From Acidocella sp. (GTDB lineage Bacteria > Pseudomonadota > Alphaproteobacteria > Acetobacterales > Acetobacteraceae), in NCBI GenBank assembly GCA_029077775.1, contig JAQNCU010000157.1, positions 1-6,938 of the forward strand: 6,938 bases of DNA, written 5' to 3'. This document shows positions 1 through 6,303 of this stretch, piece after piece. The notes beneath the pieces were generated by a model, which was not told where the DNA came from, ran no database searches, and was given only the letters and a program-made list of their open reading frames with translations. Each line of letters opens with the position of its first letter. Position 1 is the stretch's first letter. A program made the translations under genes and the position numbers.

Positions 1-655
1 CAAGGAAAAGGGGTTTTTCGGCGGGCACGGTATCGTCGGCGCGCAGGTGAGCCTGGGCACCGGGCTTGGCTTCTCGAACTGGTACCGCGAGACCGACAAC
101 GTATCGCTGACCTATTTCGGTGAGGGTGCGTCCAACCAGGGCCAGGTCTATGAGAGCTTCAACCTCGCCAACCTCATGAAGCTGCCCGTGGTGTTTATTA
201 TCGAGAATAACCGGTACTCGATGGGCACCAGCATCGAGCGGTCATCTGCCTCGCGCGATTTATCGCTGAACGGCGTGCCCTGGGGGATGCCGAGCCTGTC
301 GGTCGATGGCATGGATGTGATGGCGGTAAAGGCGGCGGGTGAGGTGGCGGTGGCGCATTGCCGGGCAGGCAAGGGGCCATTTTTACTGGAGATGAAAACC
401 TATCGTTATCGCGGCCATTCAATGTCCGACCCGGCGAAATACCGCACGCGCGAGGAGGTGCAGCGGATGCGCGCCGAGCATGATTGCCTGGATTCCGCGA
501 AGAAGCATCTGGAGGATCTGGGCGTTCAGGAGGCGGCGCTGAAGGCGTTGGATGACAAGGTGAAGGCGCGTGTGGCCGAGGCCGCGGAATTTGCGCAGGC
601 CTCGCCCGAGCCCGAAGAGGCCGAGATTTGGACCGATATTCTGGTGGGGGGATGA
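1..655 (+). CDS. pdhA: Pyruvate dehydrogenase E1 component subunit alpha (5'-truncated by window edge)
   Basis: This is the C-terminal part of the E1-alpha subunit, which binds thiamine diphosphate and, with E1-beta, decarboxylates pyruvate. The reading frame is open from base 2 to the TGA at 653-655, giving about 217 residues. The family usually has about 330-350, so roughly the first third is missing. The ATG-like codon at 47 (GTG) is internal, because the upstream residues KGFFGGHGIVGAQ match the conserved E1-alpha core. The ThDP/Mg motif is visible as GEG (119-127) followed after 26 residues by NN (206-211), fitting the GDG-x(24-27)-NN pattern except that the central Asp is Glu. Downstream, YRYRGHSMSDPAKYRTREE (about 400-457) is the conserved loop that holds the phosphorylation sites in mitochondrial homologues. 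It is followed 3 bases later by pdhB, so the two are almost certainly cotranscribed. Identification is very secure; the N-terminus and promoter lie outside the window. Confidence 0.96.
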   Translation, partial: KEKGFFGGHGIVGAQVSLGTGLGFSNWYRETDNVSLTYFGEGASNQGQVYESFNLANLMKLPVVFIIENNRYSMGTSIERSSASRDLSLNGVPWGMPSLSVDGMDVMAVKAAGEVAVAHCRAGKGPFLLEMKTYRYRGHSMSDPAKYRTREEVQRMRAEHDCLDSAKKHLEDLGVQEAALKALDDKVKARVAEAAEFAQASPEPEEAEIWTDILVGG

Positions 656-658
656 GCC

Positions 659-1993
659 ATGGCGGTTGACATTCTGATGCCCGCCCTCTCACCCACCATG
701 ACCGAGGGCAAGCTGAGCCGCTGGCTGAAAAAACCTGGCGATGCCGTGAAATCCGGCGACGTCATCGCCGAGATCGAGACCGACAAGGCAACCATGGAGG
801 TTGAAGCGGTGGATGATGGCGTGCTCTCGCGCATTCTCATCGCCGAGGGCACCGAAGGCGTGGCCGTAAATGCCGTGATCGGCGTGATGAACGCCGATGA
901 GGCCGAGGCACCAAAACAGATAGCCCCCGTGAAATCGCCCGCGCCAACCCCGGCCCCGGCGGCCTCGCACCATGCGCCAGCCACGGTGCGGGAGGTGGCC
1001 GAGCCGGACTGGGGCGAGACCAGGCCGATGACGGTGCGTGAGGCGCTGCGTGAGGCGATGACCCTGGAGATGCGCGCCGACAAGGACGTGTTCCTGATGG
1101 GCGAGGAGGTCGCGCAATATCAGGGTGCGTATAAAATCAGCCAGGGCATGCTCGATGAATTCGGGCCAAGGCGGGTGATCGACACGCCGATCACCGAGCA
1201 TGGGTTCACCGGCATGGCCGTGGGTGCTGCGATGAACGGGTTGAAGCCGATTGTCGAGTTCATGACCTTCAATTTCGCGATGCAGGCGATCGACCAGATC
1301 ATCAATTCCGCGGCCAAAACGCTTTATATGTCTGGCGGGCAGATGGGCTGCCCGATTGTGTTCCGTGGGCCGAACGGGGCGGCGGCGCGGGTGGGGGCGC
1401 AGCATAGCCAATGCTATGCAAGCTGGTACGCGCATTGTCCGGGGTTGAAGGTGGTGGCCCCCTGGAGTGCGGCGGATGCCAAGGGCTTGCTGCGCTCGGC
1501 CATCCGCGATCCGAACCCGGTGATTTTTCTCGAAAACGAGATTCTGTATGGCCATACCTTCGATTGCCCGGTGGGCGAGGATTTTGTGTTGCCGATCGGC
1601 AAGGCGAAGATCGAGCGCGCGGGTGACAACGTGACGATCATCGCGTTTTCCGTGATGGTGGATGTGGCGCTGAAGGCAGCGGATGAGCTGGCCAGCCAGG
1701 GGATCAGCGCCGAGGTGATCAATCTGCGCACCATCCGGCCTTTGGATGTAGAGACCATTATTGCCAGCGTGAAAAAGACCAGCCGCGTGGTGAGCGTGGA
1801 GGAAGGCTGGCCGTTTGCCGGCATCGGTGCCGAGATTGCGATGACGGTAACCGAGCATTGCTTTGACTGGCTGGACGCGCCGCCCACCCGCGTGGCCGGG
1901 CTTGACGTGCCGATGCCCTATGCCGCCAATCTGGAAAAACTGGCGCTGCCACAGCCCGCATGGGTGGTGGACGCGGTAAAAAAACTGTTCTGA
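659..1993 (+). CDS. pdhB: Pyruvate dehydrogenase E1 component subunit beta with N-terminal lipoyl domain
   Basis: This 444-residue protein is the partner of PdhA in the E1 heterotetramer. Residues 1-77 are a biotinyl/lipoyl domain with the ETDKATMEV lipoylation motif; Lys43 (codon 785-787) is the expected lipoyl attachment site. Residues 80-118 form an Ala/Pro-rich linker. The E1-beta proper starts near residue 120 with a transketolase-like pyrimidine-binding domain (GEEVAQYQGAYK at 148-159, GAQHSQCYASWYAHCPGLK at 246-264, LENEILYG at 291-298). The transketolase C-terminal domain runs from about 320 to the end (INLRTIRPLD, VEEGWPFAGIGAEI). A lipoyl domain on E1-beta is known from several alphaproteobacteria and makes the protein about 120 residues longer than plain E1-beta. 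The ATG lies 3 bases after the pdhA stop behind a G-run (645-651), and MAVDILMPALSPTMTEGKLS is the standard lipoyl-domain start, so the start is firm. Confidence 0.97.
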   Translation: MAVDILMPALSPTMTEGKLSRWLKKPGDAVKSGDVIAEIETDKATMEVEAVDDGVLSRILIAEGTEGVAVNAVIGVMNADEAEAPKQIAPVKSPAPTPAPAASHHAPATVREVAEPDWGETRPMTVREALREAMTLEMRADKDVFLMGEEVAQYQGAYKISQGMLDEFGPRRVIDTPITEHGFTGMAVGAAMNGLKPIVEFMTFNFAMQAIDQIINSAAKTLYMSGGQMGCPIVFRGPNGAAARVGAQHSQCYASWYAHCPGLKVVAPWSAADAKGLLRSAIRDPNPVIFLENEILYGHTFDCPVGEDFVLPIGKAKIERAGDNVTIIAFSVMVDVALKAADELASQGISAEVINLRTIRPLDVETIIASVKKTSRVVSVEEGWPFAGIGAEIAMTVTEHCFDWLDAPPTRVAGLDVPMPYAANLEKLALPQPAWVVDAVKKLF

Positions 1994-2005
1994 TCGATGG
2001 GTGTG

Positions 2006-2010
2006 GGAGG
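2006..2010 (+). promoter_or_regulatory. Shine-Dalgarno site that fixes the pdhC start
   Basis: A GGAGG sits 9 bases before the ATG at 2020. This decides between that ATG and an in-frame ATG at 1960, which would add 20 residues that overlap the end of pdhB and do not resemble any lipoyl-domain leader. Confidence 0.7.
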
Positions 2011-2019
2011 GGTGCGCTG

Positions 2020-3339
2020 ATGTCCACCAATATTTTGATGCCGGCTTTGTCGCCGACGATGACAGAGGGCAAGCTCTCGCGCTGGCTGAAAAAGGCGGGC
2101 GATGAGATAAAATCTGGGGACGTGCTTGCCGAGATCGAGACCGATAAGGCGACGATGGAGGTTGAGGCGGTCGATGAAGGGTATCTCGCCGAGATTATCG
2201 TGCCGGATAACACCGAGGGCGTGGCGGTCAATGCCGTCATCGGTGTGATGACGGAGACCAAGGGCGGCAAAATTGATGCGCCGAAGCCCCCACCGCCGGA
2301 GGCGGTAAAGCAAGCACCGGAGGCGGTAAAACCAGCACCGCCGGAGGCGGTAAAGCAAGCGCCGGAGGCGGTTAAACCAGCACCGCCGGAGGCGGTAAAA
2401 CCAGCACCTCCAGCAGCGCCAGCGCACGAGGGCGATGAACGGGTTTTCGCCTCGCCTTTGGCCAGGCGGATCGCCAGGCAATCAGGGATCGATCTGGCCA
2501 GCATTAAAGGCAGCGGCCCGAACGGGCGGATTGTAAAGGCCGACCTGGATGGCGCGGCGGCGCCTGCGGTGCCACCGGCACCGGAAAAAACGGCACCGGC
2601 ACCGGCCCCGGCGGCAAAGGCGCCCGCAATGGCGGTCAGCGCGCCGCACACCAAAATCCCGAATTCCACGATGCGCAAGGTGATCGCCAGGCGGCTCTCA
2701 GAGTCCAAGCAGAGCGTGCCGCATTTCTACCTCACCACGCATATCGAGATCGACGCGCTGTTGAAGCTCCGTGCGGCGCTAAACGCGAAATCACCGAAGG
2801 AGGGTGCGGGGGCGTTCAAGCTGTCGGTCAATGATCTGGTGATCAAGGCCTGTGGGGTGGCGCTGCGCCGCCATCCGGGTGTGAATGCGAGCTGGACTGA
2901 TGCGGCGATCATTCAGTACGCGGATGTGGATATCTCGGTCGCGGTGGCGATCCCCGACGGATTGATCACGCCGATCATCCGCCAGGCGGATACGCTGGGG
3001 CTGGTGGCGATTTCCCATGCCATGAAGGATTTGGGCGCCCGGGCCAAAGCCGGCAAATTGAAGCCCGATGAATACCAGGGCGGCGGGTTTTCGATCTCCA
3101 ATCTGGGCATGTTCGGGATTGCGGAATTCTCCGCGATCATCAACCCACCGCAAGCCGCCATTCTGGCTGTCGGCGCCGGGGAGGCCCGGGCCGTGGTGAA
3201 GGATGGGCAGCTGGCGGTTGCCACCATGATGAGCGTCACCTTGTCCTGCGACCATCGGGTGGTGAATGGCGCGCTGGGGGCGCAGTTTCTGGCGACCTTG
3301 AAGGGATTGATCGAAGAGCCCTTGAGCCTGATGCTGTGA
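2020..3339 (+). CDS. pdhC: Dihydrolipoamide acetyltransferase (E2) of pyruvate dehydrogenase complex
   Basis: This 439-residue protein forms the core of the PDH complex and transfers the acetyl group from lipoyl-lysine to CoA. Domains in order: a single lipoyl domain at 1-77 (lipoyl Lys43 in ETDKATMEV); a Pro/Ala/Glu/Lys linker at about 80-138 with internal tandem repeats; a peripheral subunit-binding domain at 141-176 (RVFASPLARRIARQ through NGRIVKADL) that docks E1 or E3; a second Ala/Pro linker at about 177-210; and the catalytic acyltransferase domain from about 212 to the end. Catalytic-site signatures are FSISNLGMFG with the presumed Ser360, and DHRVVNGA with catalytic His412. The usual DHRxxDG Asp is Asn416, a variant also known in Azotobacter vinelandii E2p, so activity is expected. 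The ATG at 2020 has a good Shine-Dalgarno site. The gene follows pdhB by 26 bases and its last 4 bases overlap the next gene. Confidence 0.97.
   Translation: MSTNILMPALSPTMTEGKLSRWLKKAGDEIKSGDVLAEIETDKATMEVEAVDEGYLAEIIVPDNTEGVAVNAVIGVMTETKGGKIDAPKPPPPEAVKQAPEAVKPAPPEAVKQAPEAVKPAPPEAVKPAPPAAPAHEGDERVFASPLARRIARQSGIDLASIKGSGPNGRIVKADLDGAAAPAVPPAPEKTAPAPAPAAKAPAMAVSAPHTKIPNSTMRKVIARRLSESKQSVPHFYLTTHIEIDALLKLRAALNAKSPKEGAGAFKLSVNDLVIKACGVALRRHPGVNASWTDAAIIQYADVDISVAVAIPDGLITPIIRQADTLGLVAISHAMKDLGARAKAGKLKPDEYQGGGFSISNLGMFGIAEFSAIINPPQAAILAVGAGEARAVVKDGQLAVATMMSVTLSCDHRVVNGALGAQFLATLKGLIEEPLSLML
2293..2406 (+). repeat. In-frame tandem repeat in the E2 interdomain linker (45-bp unit, about 2.5 copies)
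   Basis: The unit encodes PPEAVKQAPEAVKPA. Copy 1 is 2293-2337 and copy 2 is 2338-2382; they differ at only two bases (GCA/GCG for Ala and GTA/GTT for Val), both silent. A partial third copy (2383-2406) encodes PPEAVKPA. Each unit is itself a near-duplication of a PEAVKxA module, so five EAVK modules occur in a row. The stretch forms the flexible arm between the lipoyl domain and the subunit-binding domain. The high DNA identity suggests recent duplication by slippage or unequal recombination. Confidence 0.93.
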
Positions 3340-3833
3340 TCCGGCTTCGCGCGGCGCTGCCGGGGGATGTCGGCATTATACATAACTTCATCCGGCGGCT
3401 GGCGGCCTATGAGCGTGAACCCGACGCGGTGAAGATGAGTGTGCCAGCATTGCACGAGGCATTGTTCGGTGAAAAGCCGCGCGCCGAGGCATTATTGGCC
3501 GAGGATAACGGCGCGGCGGTAGGGTTCGCGGTGTGGCTGGAGACATTCAACACCTGGACAGGCTCTCCCGCGATGCATCTGGAGGATTTGTTCGTCGATG
3601 AGGCGGCGCGCGGGCGCGGGGTGGGGGCGGCGATTATTTCGCACCTGGCAAAGCTGGCAATGGCGCGCGGCTGCCAGCGCCTGGAATGGATGGTGCTGGA
3701 CTGGAATGAGCCCGCGATCAATTTCTACCGGCGTCAGGGTGCGGCGCCCTTGGCGGATTGGACAAAATTTCGCCTCAGCGGCGCGGCCTTGGCCGAGGCC
3801 GCCCAACGGGAGGATTTGAGTTATGACGGATGA
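3336..3833 (+). CDS. GNAT family N-acetyltransferase, spermidine/diamine acetyltransferase-like
   Basis: This 165-residue protein has the length and motifs of a single-domain GNAT acetyltransferase that uses acetyl-CoA. The acetyl-CoA pyrophosphate-binding motif is RGRGVGA at 92-98, after the beta-strand HLEDLFVDE (81-89). Motif B is LDWNEPAINFYRRQGA (121-136), with Tyr131 at the position of the usual general acid. The C-terminal DWTKFRLSGAAL (141-152) and the LEDLFV and VLDWN segments resemble the SSAT (spermidine/spermine N1-acetyltransferase) subgroup, but the real substrate cannot be read from sequence; a small amine, an amino acid or a protein lysine are all possible. It starts with GTG inside the pdhC stop (GTGA, 4-base overlap), without a strong Shine-Dalgarno site, suggesting translational coupling. 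Its 3' end overlaps lpd by 11 bases. It is therefore locked into the PDH operon between E2 and E3. Confidence 0.9.
   Translation: MIRLRAALPGDVGIIHNFIRRLAAYEREPDAVKMSVPALHEALFGEKPRAEALLAEDNGAAVGFAVWLETFNTWTGSPAMHLEDLFVDEAARGRGVGAAIISHLAKLAMARGCQRLEWMVLDWNEPAINFYRRQGAAPLADWTKFRLSGAALAEAAQREDLSYDG
3808..3813 (+). promoter_or_regulatory. Shine-Dalgarno site of lpd, inside the acetyltransferase gene
   Basis: GGGAGG lies 9 bases before the lpd ATG and is embedded in the last codons of the upstream gene. It supports the ATG at 3823 and hence the 11-base overlap between the two genes. Confidence 0.65.
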
Positions 3834-5220
3834 GAGTTTCGACCTGGTCGTGGTCGGCGGCGGCCCCGGCGGGTATGTGGCGGCGATCCGCGCGGCGCAG
3901 TTGAAGATGAAGGTGGCGCTGGTCGAGGCCAGGCATCTGGGCGGCATCTGCCTGAACTGGGGGTGCATCCCGACCAAGGCGCTGCTGCGCTCATCCGAGA
4001 TCAACCATTTGCTGCATAACATGGGCCAGTTCGGGTTCAGCGCGGATAATATCGCGTTCGATCTGGATAAAATCGTGCAGCGGTCGCGCAAGGTGGCGGG
4101 GCAGCTCTCGGGCGGCATCGGCCATTTGATGAAGAAGAACAAAATCAAGGTGTATGACGGGTTTGGCAAGCTGGCCGGTGGCGGACGGCTGGAGGTGACC
4201 AAGGATGCCAAGCCTGTGGCGATGTTGCAGGCCGCGAATATCATTCTGGCAACCGGGGCGCGGCCACGCGCGGTGCCGGGCATCGAGGTCGATGGCAAAC
4301 TGGTCTGGTCGTATTTCGAGGCGATGGTGCCCAAGGCGATGCCGAAATCATTGCTGGTGGTGGGCTCCGGCGCGATCGGGATCGAGTTTGCGAGTTTCTA
4401 CCGGAATATGGGCGTCGATGTCACCGTGGTGGAGATGATGGACCGCGTATTGCCGGTGGAGGATGCCGAGATCTCGGCGCTGGCCCGTAAGGCGTTCGAG
4501 GCGCAGGGCATGAAGATTTTGACCTCGGCGACGGTGACATCACTCGTCAAAGGTACCGATGACGTGACCGTGACAGTGGAGTCCGGGGGCAAGGCGCAGG
4601 TGATCACCGTGCAACGGGTGATCTCAGCGGTCGGGATTGTCGGCAATGTCGAGGGGCTGGGGCTTGAAGGCACCAAAATACGGGTGGAGCGCACGCATAT
4701 TGTGGTGGATGGCTATGGCGCGACCGGGGAGCCGGGGGTGTTTGCCATCGGCGATGTGGCGGGGCCGCCATGGCTCGCGCATAAAGCGAGCCATGAGGGC
4801 GTGGTGTGCGTGGAGGCGCTGGCGGGGCTGAAGCCGCACCCGTTCGAGACCGGGAATATTCCCGGCTGCACCTATTGCCGGCCGCAAATTGCCAGCGTGG
4901 GGATGACCGAGGCCAAAGCGAAAGAGGCGGGGTTAAATGTCCGGGTCGGGCGGTTTCCATTTATCGGCAATGGCAAGGCGATTGCGATGGGCGAGCCTGA
5001 GGGCATGATCAAGACCGTTTTTGATGCCAAAACCGGGGCATTTCTGGGCGCTCACATGATCGGCGCAGAAGTAACGGAGATGATCCAGGGCTACGTGATC
5101 GCCCGCCAATTGGAAACCACCGAGGCCGAATTGATGCATACGATCTTCCCCCACCCCACGATCAGTGAAGCCATGCATGAATCGGTGCTTGACGCTTTCG
5201 GTCAGGTTATACATTTCTAG
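3823..5220 (+). CDS. lpdA: Dihydrolipoamide dehydrogenase (E3)
   Basis: This 465-residue flavoprotein reoxidises the dihydrolipoyl groups of E2 (and probably of the E1-beta lipoyl domain) and reduces NAD+; length is normal for the family. Visible features in order: FAD-binding GGGPGG at 12-17; the redox disulfide CLNWGCIPTK with Cys43 and Cys48; the ATGARP segment at 143-148; the NAD-binding GSGAIG at 181-186 with an acidic end (VVE, 202-204); the second FAD motif AIGDVAG at 308-314; and a C-terminal dimerisation domain ending in FPHPTISEAMHESV, with His444 and Glu449 as the expected catalytic dyad. The ATG at 3823 is backed by a GGGAGG site and the immediate FDLVVVGGGPGG start. The gene closes the tightly packed PDH part of the cluster; 132 noncoding bases follow. 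The same E3 may also serve 2-oxoglutarate dehydrogenase, which cannot be judged here. Confidence 0.97.
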   Translation: MTDESFDLVVVGGGPGGYVAAIRAAQLKMKVALVEARHLGGICLNWGCIPTKALLRSSEINHLLHNMGQFGFSADNIAFDLDKIVQRSRKVAGQLSGGIGHLMKKNKIKVYDGFGKLAGGGRLEVTKDAKPVAMLQAANIILATGARPRAVPGIEVDGKLVWSYFEAMVPKAMPKSLLVVGSGAIGIEFASFYRNMGVDVTVVEMMDRVLPVEDAEISALARKAFEAQGMKILTSATVTSLVKGTDDVTVTVESGGKAQVITVQRVISAVGIVGNVEGLGLEGTKIRVERTHIVVDGYGATGEPGVFAIGDVAGPPWLAHKASHEGVVCVEALAGLKPHPFETGNIPGCTYCRPQIASVGMTEAKAKEAGLNVRVGRFPFIGNGKAIAMGEPEGMIKTVFDAKTGAFLGAHMIGAEVTEMIQGYVIARQLETTEAELMHTIFPHPTISEAMHESVLDAFGQVIHF

Positions 5221-5235
5221 TGCCCTGCCCCTGAA

Positions 5236-5258
5236 GTCCGCTGCCGTTTGCAGCGGGC
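5236..5258 (+). other. Hairpin between lpd and lipA
   Basis: CCGCTGC (5238-5244) and GCAGCGG (5250-5256) pair perfectly around a 5-base loop. One G-T wobble and one G-C pair extend the stem to 9 bp. It begins 16 bases after the lpd stop. The following bases are purine-rich (GAAAGGGATAAG) with no T-run, so it is not a convincing intrinsic terminator; it may stabilise the 3' end of the PDH message or mark a processing point. Confidence 0.45.
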
Positions 5259-5309
5259 GAAAGGGATAAGCAGGCCACGGTAAGTTAAGGGCTGGCATCC
5301 CGCGCAAGG

Positions 5310-5334
5310 AAATATTTCAATGTCACGAATTTTA
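5310..5334 (+). promoter_or_regulatory. AT-rich patch upstream of lipA, possible weak promoter
   Basis: This stretch (containing the 8-bp palindrome AAATATTT at 5310-5317 and AATTTTA further on) is the only AT-rich segment in the lpd-lipA gap and lies 18-43 bases before the lipA ATG. No clear -35/-10 pair with good spacing can be defined, so a separate lipA promoter is only a possibility. Confidence 0.2.
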
Positions 5335-5352
5335 GAGGCGGGACACTAGCCC

Positions 5353-6303
5353 ATGAATACGCGCATCGAGATTGACCATCGGGTTCGGCATCCGGAGAAA
5401 GCGGCGCGGGCGGATAACCCGGGAGCGGCGAAGCCTGCCTGGATCCGGGTGAAGGCCCCGGGGCATCCGGTTTACCATGAAACCCGGGCCCTGATGCGTG
5501 AACTGAATCTGGTGACCGTGTGCGAGGAGGCGGCGTGCCCGAATATCGGCGAATGCTGGAGCCAGCGCCACGCGACCATGATGATCATGGGCGAGATCTG
5601 CACCCGGGCCTGCGCGTTTTGCAATGTCAGCACCGGCGTGCCGAACGCGCTGGACGCGGATGAGCCAGCGCGTGTCGGCGCGGCCGTGGCGGCTTTGGGC
5701 TTGCGGCATGTGGTGATCACCTCGGTCGACCGCGATGACCTGGCCGATGGCGGGGCGGCGCATTTCGCCGCCGTCATCCGCGCGATCAGGGCGCAGGCCC
5801 CGGCCACCACAATAGAGATTTTGACGCCGGATTTTTTGCGCAAGCCCGGCGCGCTGGAGCTTGTGGTGGCCGCGCGCCCGGATGTGTTCAACCATAATCT
5901 GGAGACGGTGCCGCGATTATACCCGGGCATCCGGCCGGGGGCACGGTATTATCAGTCCTTGCGGTTGCTGGACCGCGTGAAGATGCTGGATGCCTCGATT
6001 TTCACCAAATCCGGGATGATGGTGGGGCTGGGTGAGGCGCGTGCCGAGATTGGCCAGGTGATGGATGATCTGCGCGTGGCGGATGTGGATTTCCTCACAC
6101 TCGGGCAATATTTGCAGCCCAGTGTGAAGCACGCGGCGGTGGCGCGTTATGTGCCACCCGAGGAGTTTGGGGACTATGCCGTAATGGCCCGCGCAAAGGG
6201 GTTTTTGCAGGTTTCGGCGAGCCCGCTCACGCGCAGCTCGTACCATGCGGATGAGGATTTCGCGGCGTTGCGGGCCACGCGGGCCGGGCAGGGTGCGGCG
6301 TGA
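5353..6303 (+). CDS. lipA: Lipoyl synthase (radical SAM)
   Basis: This 316-residue enzyme inserts two sulfur atoms into protein-bound octanoyl groups to make lipoyl cofactors, the final step needed to activate the lipoyl domains of PdhB and PdhC. Both iron-sulfur clusters can be assigned: the auxiliary cluster CX4CX5C motif at Cys57, Cys62 and Cys68 (CEEAACPNIGEC), and the radical SAM CX3CX2C motif at Cys83, Cys87 and Cys90 (CTRACAFC). The C-terminal RSSYHAD (294-300) contains the conserved serine known to ligate the auxiliary cluster. Other family segments are VDRDDLADGGA (125-135), FNHNLETV (179-186) and GQYLQPS (251-257). The ATG at 5353 gives an N-terminal extension with HPEKA and WIRVKAPG typical of alphaproteobacterial LipA; a purine-rich GAGG lies at 5335-5338, rather far upstream. 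It follows lpd after 132 bases and overlaps the next gene by 4. Confidence 0.97.
   Translation: MNTRIEIDHRVRHPEKAARADNPGAAKPAWIRVKAPGHPVYHETRALMRELNLVTVCEEAACPNIGECWSQRHATMMIMGEICTRACAFCNVSTGVPNALDADEPARVGAAVAALGLRHVVITSVDRDDLADGGAAHFAAVIRAIRAQAPATTIEILTPDFLRKPGALELVVAARPDVFNHNLETVPRLYPGIRPGARYYQSLRLLDRVKMLDASIFTKSGMMVGLGEARAEIGQVMDDLRVADVDFLTLGQYLQPSVKHAAVARYVPPEEFGDYAVMARAKGFLQVSASPLTRSSYHADEDFAALRATRAGQGAA

Noticed and set aside
689..1858. A 389-codon open frame on the minus strand opposite pdhB, and similar long minus-strand frames opposite pdhC, lpd and lipA.
   Set aside because: They lie wholly opposite strongly conserved enzyme genes, have His/Arg/Pro-rich compositions with no recognisable domain, and are expected by-products of G+C-rich codon use.
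1960..2019. An earlier in-frame ATG for pdhC at 1960.
   Set aside because: It would overlap the end of pdhB and add 20 residues unlike any E2 start; the ATG at 2020 has a GGAGG 9 bases upstream and begins directly with the lipoyl domain.
2293..2406. Short direct repeats that might suggest a CRISPR-like array.
   Set aside because: The copies are contiguous with no spacers, stay in frame with pdhC, and encode a Pro/Ala linker expected in E2.
3250..3270. DHRVVNG instead of DHRxxDG in the E2 active site as a sign of an inactive enzyme.
   Set aside because: Asn at this position is known in the active E2p of Azotobacter vinelandii, and the catalytic His and Ser are present.
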